From contig JAHCHP010000007.1 in the NCBI GenBank assembly GCA_026129765.1, positions 1 through 64,000 on the forward strand: a stretch of 64,000 bases of DNA, written 5' to 3'. The position numbers were made by a program, and so were the translations under genes. This document shows, one piece after another, positions 34,494-43,117 of the stretch. Under the pieces are notes generated by a model that was not told where the DNA came from, made no database searches, and saw only the letters and a program-made list of their open reading frames with translations. The stretch comes from Fimbriimonadia bacterium. GTDB taxonomy: Bacteria; Armatimonadota; Fimbriimonadia; Fimbriimonadales; GBS-DC. Positions within the stretch are counted from its first letter, which is position 1. Each line of letters opens with the position of its first letter.

Positions 34494-35585
34494 TCACCTC
34501 GTCAAAATAGCAGATAACTGTTGAATCACCTTATCGGGGCGCACACTGTTCATGCATTGATGGACTGGCAGCAGGCACTCCGCGTTGCGGAAGCGATTTT
34601 CATAACATTTACTACAAGGTTCTTCGGGTAGAGCCAAATAGAGATGAGGTAATTGGGGCGCCCAGACCTGCCAGGGACTGGCTCCGAACAGCGCAATCGT
34701 CGGCACGCCCACACTATAAGCAAGATGCATAATTCCATTATCCACAGAAATGCAAGCGCGCGCCGATTTGAGAGCGCCCGCCACTTCTGGCAACGTGAAC
34801 TGCCCGCGCAAATCTATAAGCCTGCTATTCTCCAACAGTGAGGTCTCCGTATCGCCCGTATGATAGACCGCTGCTTGATTAGCGGGTTTATCTCCTAACA
34901 AACCCACTGTTATGCCCTGCTCATCGCACCATTTCAGAACCGCTGCCCAATGATCCCGCGACCAGAGCTTGGCAGATCGCCGTCCCCCAGTAGAAATCAG
35001 AACATCGGGGATCGCACGAGAAGGGATTTCATAAGCCACAATAGGCTGGTGATAATCCGTTTCTATCCCCGCCAAGCGGCACCAGATTTCGCCGATGTAC
35101 GTCGAGTTTAACACATCGCCATATCGCTCAAGCAAATCAGGAGCAGACCAGAACTCATCATGCAGATGGTGAACTTTGCCTGGGGCGCGCGGCACCTCTT
35201 CGCGCAAATCCTCGCTGAAACATCGCCCCACTACATAACGCGGTTTCATCAAACGCGCGGCAAACGCCATCATGGGATGAAAGTCACAGTTGATGACCAA
35301 ATCGTAAGGACCGGTTGTCTGGATACGTTCTGCTATGAAGGCGGGCAACCGGTCGATGGCATCGGAAGGACCGAACACAGAAAAGCGCTCATCGATATAC
35401 GGATGACGCTCCTCTAATTCCCGGGTGCGATCTCCGCTGAAATAATCAATCACACACCCCGGATAGGTCTCTTTCAACCCCCGTAACAGCGGCGTAATAA
35501 TCACAAAATCGCCCAAAGCATCATAGAATAAGACGGCAATATGGGGTTTCTCTCTCAACGGCTGCCTGTCAAACCATTCCATCAT
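34494..35585 (-). CDS. Glycosyltransferase family 9 (heptosyltransferase-like)
   Basis: The 363-residue protein has the GT9 pattern: IAVLFYDALGDFVIITPLLRGLKETYP at the N-terminus and VDNGIMHLAYSVGVPTIALFGASP near residue 290, the ADP-heptose binding region of the WaaF/WaaC type. It would add a sugar to a lipopolysaccharide-like or glycoprotein acceptor in the cytoplasm. It is the last gene of a six-gene minus-strand polysaccharide operon, 22 nt after rfbB. The C-terminal cysteines (CSKCYENRFRNAEC) resemble those in other GT9 proteins. The sugar donor cannot be told. Confidence 0.88.
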   Translation of the reverse strand: MMEWFDRQPLREKPHIAVLFYDALGDFVIITPLLRGLKETYPGCVIDYFSGDRTRELEERHPYIDERFSVFGPSDAIDRLPAFIAERIQTTGPYDLVINCDFHPMMAFAARLMKPRYVVGRCFSEDLREEVPRAPGKVHHLHDEFWSAPDLLERYGDVLNSTYIGEIWCRLAGIETDYHQPIVAYEIPSRAIPDVLISTGGRRSAKLWSRDHWAAVLKWCDEQGITVGLLGDKPANQAAVYHTGDTETSLLENSRLIDLRGQFTLPEVAGALKSARACISVDNGIMHLAYSVGVPTIALFGASPWQVWAPQLPHLYLALPEEPCSKCYENRFRNAECLLPVHQCMNSVRPDKVIQQLSAILTR

Positions 35586-35607
35586 TATTCCTTATTCCTT
35601 GCGCCTA

Positions 35608-36618
35608 TCAAGCGCGCTCTTCATACCATGCCTTTGAGAATGCAGTATACGCCTCATGTTGGGTCTTGATGGGCTGCCACCAATCCTGGTTTTGCGCGTA
35701 CCAGCGAATCACTTCCGGCAGCGCGGTCTCAAAATCCATTTTCGGCTGCCACCCCAAAGCGCGCAGCTTGGAGGTATCCAACGCATAACGCCGGTCATGT
35801 CCAGGACGATCAGTCACATAACGGATCAACGACTCCGGTTTACCGAGCGTTTTCAGAATCATCTTGGTAATCTCGATGTTGAGACGTTCGTTGTCGCCGC
35901 CCACATTGTACGCCTGTCCCGGTTCACCCTTTAGCAAGGCGGTGGCGATGCCCGTCACATGGTCCATCACATGAAGCCAGTCGCGAACCTGATGCCCATC
36001 GCCATAGACCGGCAACAGTTTATCTTCCAGCGCGTTGGTCACAAAGAGCGGAATCAATTTCTCAGGGTATTGATGCGAACCATAGGTGTTGCTACCCCGC
36101 GTAATCACAACCGGTAAACCATAGGTCTGAAAGTAGGCTCGCGCCATTAGGTCTGCTCCCGCTTTGCTGGAGGCATACGGACTATTGGGATGCAGCGGAT
36201 CAGTCTCTGTGAACGCGCCCTGCTCTATCGTGCCGTACACCTCATCGGTGCTGATATGGACAAACCGCTCTATTTTGGCTTTCAAGCACGCTTCCAACAT
36301 CACATAAGTGCCATAAACATCGGTTGTCACGAAAGCGTCGGGGTTATGGATGGAGCGGTCGACATGCGATTCCGCCGCGAAGTGAACGACATAATGGGTC
36401 CCTTGAACCGCCTCGGAGACCGCTGCCTTATCACGAACATCGCCATGAATAAACTTGAATCGTGGGTCACCTTCCAAATCGCTGAGGTTCGCGCGGTTGC
36501 CCGCATAAGTTAGCGCGTCAAAAACTGTGATTTGAAACTGGGGAAGGTGACGTAACGCGTAACGGGCAAAATGGCTGCCAATAAAACCTGCCCCGCCCGT
36601 AATCAACATCTTTTTCAT
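35608..36618 (-). CDS. rfbB: dTDP-glucose 4,6-dehydratase
   Basis: It converts dTDP-glucose to dTDP-4-keto-6-deoxyglucose, the branch point to dTDP-rhamnose and other deoxysugars. The 336-residue protein has the NAD motif GGAGFIGSH, the STDEVYG block and the catalytic YASSK, plus RGSNTYGSHQYPEKLIP and VRDWLHVMDH. I start it at ATG 36618; a TTG just before it has no advantage. No rfbA, rfbC or rfbD gene is in the window. It lies within the polysaccharide operon, 16 nt after the GT4 gene. Confidence 0.95.
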   Translation of the reverse strand: MKKMLITGGAGFIGSHFARYALRHLPQFQITVFDALTYAGNRANLSDLEGDPRFKFIHGDVRDKAAVSEAVQGTHYVVHFAAESHVDRSIHNPDAFVTTDVYGTYVMLEACLKAKIERFVHISTDEVYGTIEQGAFTETDPLHPNSPYASSKAGADLMARAYFQTYGLPVVITRGSNTYGSHQYPEKLIPLFVTNALEDKLLPVYGDGHQVRDWLHVMDHVTGIATALLKGEPGQAYNVGGDNERLNIEITKMILKTLGKPESLIRYVTDRPGHDRRYALDTSKLRALGWQPKMDFETALPEVIRWYAQNQDWWQPIKTQHEAYTAFSKAWYEERA

Positions 36619-36634
36619 CAACTAATAGAATACC

Positions 36635-37861
36635 CTATCCTTTGGAACAATCAAAAGGGCGTTGATCCTTGAAGAGCCGGTCGTAAGCGGTTAACAGCGC
36701 GTCTTCGCTATGTTCCCACGCCAAACAGTCTTGGAAACGCTGTTTGCCATACTCGCTCATTTGCCGCCGCTTTTCGGAGTCATCTAATAAATCAATAATC
36801 ACATCGGCGAACGCTTCAGGCGTGGCGTTTTCTGGAGAGACTAAAGCGCGCTTAGCCGAATAATGATTCTCTATACTGTGGGTCGCGACTACCGGAACAC
36901 CCAGCGCCATATATTCCAAAACTTTGTTCATGGTCGATTTCGCCGTATAGTCATTTTCGGGGTCGCTGGCAACCCCCACATCCCAACTGCTCATATAGCG
37001 TAATAAGGTGGGACGGTCACTCACAAAGCCGGTGAAGGTGGTGTAATCTTCCAAATCTAAATCGCGCGCTAATTGACGCACCGACTCGTAGGCGTCGCCG
37101 TTGCCAATCAACATAAAGTGAATATCTTTGAAGCCTCGCTGGTGAATGATCTCAAAAGCGGTTTTCACAAAGATGTCTGCGCCATCTTGGGGTCCCATCA
37201 CCCCTAAATAACCCACGAGAAACTTTTTCCCCTGTTTCAACGCGGGATCAGGCGTCTGGGGCTGAAACTCTGATTTGCGCGGACCGCTGCGCACAATCGC
37301 GATTTTTTCTGACTGAACACCGCCGCGCTGCAAAGCGGTCTGCCGGTAAGATTCGTTCATTTCAATCACGAGATCGGCAGTATCATAGGAGATTTTTTCG
37401 AGCCAAACCAAGCCACGATAAAGGATTCCATGCCTGTGAAAACGCGCCACGTACATCTCCGGGCATAAGTCACGATGCTCATAAATCACTTTCTTGCCAA
37501 ACAGTTTATAGAATAACCCCACAGACCAGAAGGTGTCCAGCGGATTGGCGGCATGAAACACATCGAACCCTTGTCGACGCCAAACGCGCAGGCTCAGGCG
37601 GAAGGTCTTCCACCAACAATAGACCGACTCGCGGAAAAAGCTGAAAACGGAATGGGTCGGGGGCGGCATGGGATAACGATAGAGATGAACGCCATCCAGC
37701 ACTTTGTAGTCGGGTTCATCTTCAGGGCGCGGCGAGATGATCGACACATGATAGCCTGCGCGCTGCAAAGAAGTCGCCAACTGCCACATCCGCCGGTCTT
37801 GGGGGACCGGCAGATTCTCTAAGACCAGCAGCACTTTCCGCTTTTTTGCTTGCGCTTCCAT
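36635..37861 (-). CDS. Glycosyltransferase family 4 protein (copy 2 of a related pair)
   Basis: From ATG 37861, 4 nt after the previous stop, the 408-residue product has the GT4 N-terminal motif LENLPVPQDRRMWQLATSLQRAGYHVSIISPRP, HEHRDLCPE-like EHRDLCPEMY, and a C-terminal nucleotide-sugar site with EYMALGVPVVATH. It resembles the 39083 product throughout (shared ENLPVPxDRRxWQ, SPRPxxEPxYK, MPPPT, SGP and YLGVMGPQDG blocks). The two are paralogs, and the sugar transferred is not known. Longer frames from 37945 overlap the neighbour and are not needed. Confidence 0.87.
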   Translation of the reverse strand: MEAQAKKRKVLLVLENLPVPQDRRMWQLATSLQRAGYHVSIISPRPEDEPDYKVLDGVHLYRYPMPPPTHSVFSFFRESVYCWWKTFRLSLRVWRRQGFDVFHAANPLDTFWSVGLFYKLFGKKVIYEHRDLCPEMYVARFHRHGILYRGLVWLEKISYDTADLVIEMNESYRQTALQRGGVQSEKIAIVRSGPRKSEFQPQTPDPALKQGKKFLVGYLGVMGPQDGADIFVKTAFEIIHQRGFKDIHFMLIGNGDAYESVRQLARDLDLEDYTTFTGFVSDRPTLLRYMSSWDVGVASDPENDYTAKSTMNKVLEYMALGVPVVATHSIENHYSAKRALVSPENATPEAFADVIIDLLDDSEKRRQMSEYGKQRFQDCLAWEHSEDALLTAYDRLFKDQRPFDCSKG

Positions 37862-37865
37862 TCTC

Positions 37866-39086
37866 TTAGACCACCGATTGAGTGAGTTCTCCGTTGAGCT
37901 CAGTTCCATTATTATCAAAAAAGAGGCTGCAGACTTTGGCTGCATGCCCGCGTATCGAATAAGACTCGGCTGTTTTGCGCGCCTCTAAACCGATCCGCTG
38001 CCGGTTTTCATAAGCGAGCTTCATCTTCAAAGCCACCTGTTGCGGTTCGCGCTCATGCACTAAATAACCATTGATATCCTCTTTCACAACGCTTGGTAAT
38101 CCTCCCACCGCCGTCACCACCGCAGGCAAACCGCAAGCCATCGCTTCCAACAACGCATTCGGAAGACCTTCCCACAGCGAGGTCATCACGAATATATCTG
38201 AAGACTGATAAAACGCCAAAATTTGTTCCTTAGCCACCAGTCCCGTCCTATGGGTTGAACCGCCCAAACGCCGCTGCTCGATCCAGTTTTTTACCTGCTC
38301 TTCGATAGGGTCATAATCCTGGGACCCGCCCACAATCGTCAATTTTGCGTTCGGATACCACTCCAAAAACAGAGCGAACCCATCCAAAAGCAAGTCCAGC
38401 CCTTTGGCGGCATGCAGCCTGCCCACAAACAACACGCGCGGTTCTTCCCAGTTCTTACTATTCTGTAACGGAGGAACATAGACGTCGGTTTCCACACCTA
38501 ACGGCACACTGCTGAATTTCTCTCTCAAATGAGGAAATTTCTTCACGTAATATTCATAATCGTAAGGGCTGATAGTGATCACTCGTTGCACCCGGCGCAT
38601 CACTTTCGCCTCCATGCGGTAGTACCATTGACGCATCCACTTGAACCGGAATAAGGGATGCTGCATCTGCTTTTCCAGAAACCCTGACTGTCCGTGCGTG
38701 TTCAAAAACAATGGAAGCGCGTCCTTTTGGAACGGCGTCGCATGTTCCGCGCGCTGCAAATAGAGCGGCGCGCCCCGGCTCAATAGTTCTGGTCTCAATT
38801 TTCTCAAAGCGCGCGTGAATTTTGCGTTTAAGGGAATTTTGGAGCGGTTCTGCTTCGCCTCATCCACAAAGAGCAACGGCAAAAACGCGCGTTCCTTATC
38901 GCCCAACCTAACCGTTGTCCACTGCCCGACCGCCTGCTGGGGGTTCAAGGTGATACCCACCAGCGAAATCCCGATCTCGTCCGGCAGGTAGCGCGCGAAA
39001 TTCTTAACATACTCCAGAACCCCGCCCATCGGATAGGTCTCAAAATCGCCCGCATAAATCAGAATTAACTCCTTCAATCGGCTCAC
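37866..39086 (-). CDS. Glycosyltransferase family 4 protein
   Basis: The 406-residue product starts at GTG 39086, overlapping the previous stop by 4 nt (GTGA); the longer frame from 39125 would overlap far into the neighbour. The N-terminus ELILIYAGDFETYPMGGVLEYV resembles GT4 acceptor domains, and the C-terminal domain shows RLHAAKGLDLLLDGFA, SLWEGLPNALLEAMACGLPAVVTAVGGLP, the EX7E-type donor site of the family. It is not a close copy of its two GT4 neighbours. It probably extends the same polysaccharide. Confidence 0.88.
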   Translation of the reverse strand: MSRLKELILIYAGDFETYPMGGVLEYVKNFARYLPDEIGISLVGITLNPQQAVGQWTTVRLGDKERAFLPLLFVDEAKQNRSKIPLNAKFTRALRKLRPELLSRGAPLYLQRAEHATPFQKDALPLFLNTHGQSGFLEKQMQHPLFRFKWMRQWYYRMEAKVMRRVQRVITISPYDYEYYVKKFPHLREKFSSVPLGVETDVYVPPLQNSKNWEEPRVLFVGRLHAAKGLDLLLDGFALFLEWYPNAKLTIVGGSQDYDPIEEQVKNWIEQRRLGGSTHRTGLVAKEQILAFYQSSDIFVMTSLWEGLPNALLEAMACGLPAVVTAVGGLPSVVKEDINGYLVHEREPQQVALKMKLAYENRQRIGLEARKTAESYSIRGHAAKVCSLFFDNNGTELNGELTQSVV

Positions 39087-40309
39087 TCCACAGGGTGAAT
39101 CGTATCCGCGTAGCCAAAGAGCCAATCGTAGGCTCTTACAAGCCGCTTCTTGCTATGCTCCCAACTGAGCGTGTTCACAAACCGCTCTTTGCCAAATGCC
39201 GACATCTCTTGGCGCTGCTCCGGGTTATTCAACAAGTCGATAGTGGTCTGCGCAAAAGCCTTCTCATCGTTATCATCCACATAAACCGCTGCCGATTGCG
39301 CAGAATAACGAGTCTCTTTCAAGTTAAAGGAGACGATAGGCAGCCCCAGCGCCATATATTCAACCACTTTGTTCATAGTAGAGACATCATTTAAGGGGTT
39401 ACATGGGTCAGGCGCGAAAGCGATATCTGCTGTGCTGAAATATTTCAGCAACAGTTCATCCGAAATACGCCCCGTGAACTCCACATAATCATCCAAGTTC
39501 AATTCGGTCGCCATGGCTTTCAGTTCATCAAACATATCGCCGCCGCCGATAAAAGCGAACTGCGTATCTTTATGACCCAGCGTATGCACCACGTGATGCA
39601 CCGCGCGAACCAGATAGTCCACGCCGTCCTGCGGTCCCATCACCCCTAAATAGACTCCCATATATTTTTTTCCGCGTTTCAACGAAGGGTCCGGTTCGCC
39701 ACTTATGAACTTGGATGCCAAGGGACCGCTGCGCACAATCGTCACGCGCTCCGGCGGCACGCCTCCTCGCTCTATCGCGACACAGCGGTAGGTTTCATTT
39801 GTGGAAATAATCATATCGGCGGTGCGGTAATTTTGCTGCTCCAGCCAAAGCAGTCCCTTATAGAAAAAGCCTCGCCGGTTAAAGCGGGACTCAAATAGTT
39901 CGGGACAGAGATCATGTTGGTCAAACACATACTTCACGCCGCGTTTTTTGTAATGCTGACCAATCGGCCAGAAAGTATCCGGCGGGTTGCAAGTCTGAAT
40001 CACATCGAAGCCCTGCTCTTTCCAGACCCGCCGCGCCAATTTGAAGGTTTGAATCCAGCAGTAGGTAAATTCATAGAAGAAACTGAGCGTGCCTTTGGTG
40101 GGTGGCGGCATCTTGTAGCGGTACATATGAATGCCTTGCAGCTCTTTGTATTCCGGTTCCCCCTTCGGGCGCGGCGAAATCACAGAAACCTTGTAGCCTG
40201 CTTCTGTCAAAGCCAACGATTCCTGCCAAACGCGCCGGTCGATGGGAACCGGCAAGTTCTCTACCAGAATTAAGATTTTTCCTTTCTCTTTACCAGTAGA
40301 GACCGACAT
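39083..40309 (-). CDS. Glycosyltransferase family 4 protein (copy 1 of a related pair)
   Basis: This 408-residue paralog of the 36635 product has LVENLPVPIDRRVWQESLALTEAGYKVSVISPRP, DQHDLCPELFESRF, VYLGVMGPQDGVDYLV and VEYMALGLPIVSFN. Its start lies inside the end of the upstream nucleotide-sugar dehydrogenase gene (20-nt overlap), so the two are coupled. The donor and acceptor are unknown. Confidence 0.87.
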   Translation of the reverse strand: MSVSTGKEKGKILILVENLPVPIDRRVWQESLALTEAGYKVSVISPRPKGEPEYKELQGIHMYRYKMPPPTKGTLSFFYEFTYCWIQTFKLARRVWKEQGFDVIQTCNPPDTFWPIGQHYKKRGVKYVFDQHDLCPELFESRFNRRGFFYKGLLWLEQQNYRTADMIISTNETYRCVAIERGGVPPERVTIVRSGPLASKFISGEPDPSLKRGKKYMGVYLGVMGPQDGVDYLVRAVHHVVHTLGHKDTQFAFIGGGDMFDELKAMATELNLDDYVEFTGRISDELLLKYFSTADIAFAPDPCNPLNDVSTMNKVVEYMALGLPIVSFNLKETRYSAQSAAVYVDDNDEKAFAQTTIDLLNNPEQRQEMSAFGKERFVNTLSWEHSKKRLVRAYDWLFGYADTIHPVE

Positions 40310-41603
40310 ACTCTCCTCGTACTTGATCGGGCGTTGTTACCCGCGCCAAATCGATAATGGTGTGTTCAGGAGTCGCGCTCTCCAGAATGCGACCCAACTC
40401 TTTATCGGCATGTCCGAAAATCGCGATTTGGGCGTGTTTCATGACCTCCACCGGGTCTTGGGTCAAAATCTCAGCAATATGCGGGATCTCCTGCTCAATA
40501 TAGGCTTTATTGGAGCCGTAAAGCGCAGCGTAGGAAACATTAGGGTCATAAATTTTCAGATGATAGCCTTTACCGATCAGCCGCTCCGCCAATTCCACCA
40601 GAGGGCTTTCCCGAAGGTCATCGGTACCAGGTTTGAAAGAGAGTCCAAACAGCCCGATATTACGCAGTCGCAGTCGCTGCACATACTTTACCACCCGGTC
40701 GATCTGATAGTCGTTGCTGGAAAGCACCTCATCCAGCATCGGCAGCCAAAGGTCATGGCTATGCGCGCGATAGGTCAGAGCGCGCAAGTCTTTCGGTAGA
40801 CAAGAACCGCCAAACGCGTAACCGGGCAGCATATACTTCGGAGAAATGTTCAGTTTGGTATCCTCGCAGACGATCCGCATCACCTCATGGCTGTCGATCC
40901 CTTCCGCTTTGCAGAGCATGCCGATTTCGTTCGCAAAGGTGATTTTAACCGCATGAAAAGCGTTACAGGAGTATTTAATCATTTCGGCAACACGGATAGA
41001 GGTCAGGAAGGTGGGCGCATGAACGCCAGAATAGAGCCGCGCGACCTCCTCCGCATCTTTGGCGTGCAATGAGCCAACAATGGTGAATGGCGGCGCGTCA
41101 AAGTCAGCAATGGCAGTGCCTTCGCGCAAGAATTCAGGGTTCACGCAAAGCCCGAAGCCTTGCCCCACCTGTTTGCCGGAAGATTTTTCCAAAATCGGCA
41201 GCACAACGCGCTCAGCCGTTCCGGGTAACACTGTGCTGCGAACCACTACGATATGATAGCCGTCTTTGCTGCCAATGGCTTCGCCGATTTCCGCCGCGAC
41301 TCTTTCCAGATAATCCGTTCGCAAATCGCCATTTTCCCGGCTGGGTGTGCCGACACAAATCAGCGAAATATCGGTTTGCTGGACTGCCTCAGCGACGCTG
41401 CTGGTCACCCGGAGACGCCCGCTTTGAACGCCCTCTTTGAGGTAAATATCTAAATCTTTCTCTACGATAGGCGCTTGCCCTTCACGGATCAAATCGAGCT
41501 TGCGCTGATCCACATCCACGCCCACGACTTCATGCCCTGCCCGCGCAAAACAGGCAGATGAAACCGCGCCCACATAACCCAAACCGAAAACACTGACTCT
41601 CAT
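40290..41603 (-). CDS. Nucleotide-sugar 6-dehydrogenase, AlgD-like (GDP-mannose or UDP-glucose)
   Basis: It oxidises the C6 hydroxyl of a sugar nucleotide to a uronic acid with NAD. The 437-residue length fits. Visible: GLGYVGAV (7-14), VVRSTVLPGT, NPEFLREGTAI, EMIKYSCNAFHAVKITFANEIG, and the catalytic Cys in GGSCLPKDLRAL, followed by TDDLRESPLVELAE. The wording of these blocks, notably CVGTPSRENGDL and the NKAYIEQEIPH tail, is closer to GDP-mannose dehydrogenase AlgD than to UDP-glucose dehydrogenase, but substrate assignment from sequence alone is not firm. First gene of the polysaccharide operon, with GGAGG 12 nt upstream. Confidence 0.9.
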   Translation of the reverse strand: MRVSVFGLGYVGAVSSACFARAGHEVVGVDVDQRKLDLIREGQAPIVEKDLDIYLKEGVQSGRLRVTSSVAEAVQQTDISLICVGTPSRENGDLRTDYLERVAAEIGEAIGSKDGYHIVVVRSTVLPGTAERVVLPILEKSSGKQVGQGFGLCVNPEFLREGTAIADFDAPPFTIVGSLHAKDAEEVARLYSGVHAPTFLTSIRVAEMIKYSCNAFHAVKITFANEIGMLCKAEGIDSHEVMRIVCEDTKLNISPKYMLPGYAFGGSCLPKDLRALTYRAHSHDLWLPMLDEVLSSNDYQIDRVVKYVQRLRLRNIGLFGLSFKPGTDDLRESPLVELAERLIGKGYHLKIYDPNVSYAALYGSNKAYIEQEIPHIAEILTQDPVEVMKHAQIAIFGHADKELGRILESATPEHTIIDLARVTTPDQVRGEYVGLYW

Positions 41604-41735
41604 AACGATCTAACATCCTCCATAACACACCGGGACAGGCTCAAAAACCCTTGAAAATGGTTGCCAACTCCCCTTCTAATTTATCGGCACTCTAAGAAAA
41701 TTCTGCAGGTTTCTTTGCTTTCCTGCCCAAGACAG

Positions 41736-41774
41736 CAGAACGCTCCCGGCAAATCGCTTGCTGGGAGCGTTCTG
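41736..41774 (-). terminator. Long hairpin terminator after the HNH gene
   Basis: CAGAACGCTCCC (41736-41747) pairs with GGGAGCGTTCTG (41763-41774), and the pairing continues inward through GGCAA/TTGCT with one G-U pair. This gives a stem of about 17 bp 22 nt past the HNH gene stop on the minus strand. The flanking bases extend the pairing further. Confidence 0.65.
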
Positions 41775-41795
41775 TCTATTCCATAAAAACGATGA

Positions 41796-42326
41796 CTACG
41801 CCTCCATCATCTCCAGGTCCTCGAAGATAGGCAAATAATCGCGCCAAGGCTCATGCGACAATGCCTTGACATACTGCGCCAAACTCAGGTAAGGAATGTA
41901 GTTGGGACGACGCGGTTTACGAGCCAACTTCATATTTGCCTGATTGGGGGTACGGTCGCTCTTATGCAGGTTGCAGCGACGGCAGCAAGCCACCAGGTTT
42001 TCCCAACTGTCGCCCCCACCCCGACGGCGCGGAACCACGTGGTCCACCGTCAGATCGCGCGAGGTGTGTCCGCAATACTGGCAGGTATAACGATCGCGAG
42101 CCAGCACAGCGCGGCGACTCACGCGGATCTGCGGCAACGGTCGGCGCACACCATAACGCAGGCGCACCACCGAAGGCGCCTCAAAACCGCCCGTGATCGT
42201 CATGACCCGATGATCGTTGACTTGTACCATCTCTGCTTTTCCCAGCATCAGAAGGGTTACCGCCCGGCGCATCGAGCAGATGTTCAAGGGTTCAAAATTT
42301 TGGTTAAGTACGAGAACCTCTTTCAT
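41796..42326 (-). CDS. HNH endonuclease
   Basis: The 176-residue protein is a widespread stand-alone HNH nuclease: MKEVLVLNQNFEPLNICSMRRAV at the N-terminus; zinc cysteines CQYCG and CCRRC; catalytic DHVVPRRRGGGDSWENLVACC (His of the HNH, Asn of ENL). Such proteins are common in free-living bacteria, where their role is not settled; they are not tied to a restriction system here. A GGAGG box is 9 nt before the start. The gene is preceded on the same strand by a promoter, an about 160-nt leader and a strong intrinsic terminator (see 42350-42510), so expression may be controlled by attenuation. Confidence 0.9.
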   Translation of the reverse strand: MKEVLVLNQNFEPLNICSMRRAVTLLMLGKAEMVQVNDHRVMTITGGFEAPSVVRLRYGVRRPLPQIRVSRRAVLARDRYTCQYCGHTSRDLTVDHVVPRRRGGGDSWENLVACCRRCNLHKSDRTPNQANMKLARKPRRPNYIPYLSLAQYVKALSHEPWRDYLPIFEDLEMMEA

Positions 42327-42349
42327 ACGGAATTCCTCCGATCAACAAA

Positions 42350-42394
42350 ACAAAATAAAAAGGGAGCCTGACGCAGAGACGCGCGCAGGCTCCC
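42350..42394 (-). terminator. Intrinsic terminator inside the leader of the HNH gene
   Basis: On the minus strand GGGAGCCTG (42394-42386) pairs with CAGGCTCCC (42370-42362) around a 15-nt loop, followed at once by TTTTTATTTTG. It lies 36 nt before the HNH start codon and before its ribosome site, so most transcripts from the promoter at 42516-42545 would end here unless the hairpin is opened. Confidence 0.75.
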
Positions 42395-42510
42395 AGGATA
42401 AGACACGCAAAGGAAGCGGTCTTATGCCGAAAATGCCCGCGTGTCCCGAACCAGGAACCGGTGCTCCATCGTATACAGTTGAACCGTTTGATGTCTGTTG
42501 TTTGCATCAC
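42352..42510 (-). ncRNA. Candidate structured leader or small RNA upstream of the HNH gene
   Basis: A transcript from the promoter at 42516-42545 would be about 158 nt and end at the terminator above. Pairings I can see: GACACGC with GCGUGUC (extended by G-U pairs); an inner AUAAGAC hairpin; GUUCC with GGGAC; and GGUUCC, which can alternatively pair with the GGAGCC of the terminator stem and so could open it. That gives the layout of a riboswitch or attenuator. It does not match 6S, SRP, T-box or tmRNA features. No known class is recognised. Confidence 0.5.
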
Positions 42511-42515
42511 CCTAT

Positions 42516-42545
42516 ATTATACGCAATACGAAAAGAAAAAAGCAA
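42516..42545 (-). promoter_or_regulatory. Promoter of the HNH leader
   Basis: On the minus strand TTGCTT (42545-42540), 18 nt, then TATAAT (42521-42516). It is a strong sigma-70-like promoter about 190 nt before the HNH start. Confidence 0.7.
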
Positions 42546-42636
42546 GAGTTTCCAATTATCCCCCATTCTTTTCGGTATTTTTACGGGCAGGAAGTCAGCC
42601 TTCCGGCACGAACAGAGTTTCCGAGGGAAATGAGTT

Positions 42637-43110
42637 ATGCAAGATAATGCGCTTGGCAGTCAGACCGTCGCGCAAATCGCGATTGTCGTCAACAACATCG
42701 AAACCGCAATTCAACGCTGGAGCGCGCTGTTGGGCATGTCCGCGCCAGAGATCATTTTGACCCAGCCCGGCACCGAAGTCAACGCCACCTACCGGGGACA
42801 ACCCACCCATGCCCAAGCAAAACTCGCTTTTTTCAACCTGGGGCAAGTCCAATTGGAATTGATTGAACCGGTGGGCGAAAACAGCGCGTGGAAAGAGGGC
42901 TTGGACAAAAACGGCGAGTCGGCGCATCATATCGCATTTTGGGTAGAGGGCATGCAGCGCAGCGTCGACTTTTTGAAATCACAGGATATCCCGATGATCC
43001 AACGAGGCGACATGGGCGAGGGACAATACGCCTACTTCGATGCGCAGGAATCCGTGGGCATCATGATTGAACTGCTGGAACGCAAGCGCGAAAGCCGCGC
43101 GGAGGGCTAA
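42637..43110 (+). CDS. VOC-family protein, methylmalonyl-CoA epimerase-like
   Basis: The 157-residue protein has a vicinal oxygen chelate fold: VAQIAIVVNNIETAIQRWSALLGM at the start, VQLELIEPVGENS in the middle and AHHIAFWVEGMQRSVDFLKSQDI, with a final VGIMIELLE. The order of candidate metal ligands (Gln13 in VAQIAIVV, Glu in QLELIEP, His in HHIAF, Glu in MIELLE) resembles methylmalonyl-CoA epimerase, but the first ligand is usually His. Other VOC functions remain possible. It is followed 7 nt later by the phosphodiesterase gene. Confidence 0.8.
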   Translation: MQDNALGSQTVAQIAIVVNNIETAIQRWSALLGMSAPEIILTQPGTEVNATYRGQPTHAQAKLAFFNLGQVQLELIEPVGENSAWKEGLDKNGESAHHIAFWVEGMQRSVDFLKSQDIPMIQRGDMGEGQYAYFDAQESVGIMIELLERKRESRAEG

Positions 43111-43117
43111 CAAAACA

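Noticed and set aside
42352..42510. Identification of the HNH leader as 6S RNA, SRP RNA, T-box, tmRNA or HEARO/IsrB RNA
   Set aside because: The ends do not pair as in 6S, there is no GGAAGG SRP loop context, no T-box motif and no tmRNA tag or CCA end; HEARO RNAs accompany a different HNH (RuvC-containing) family.
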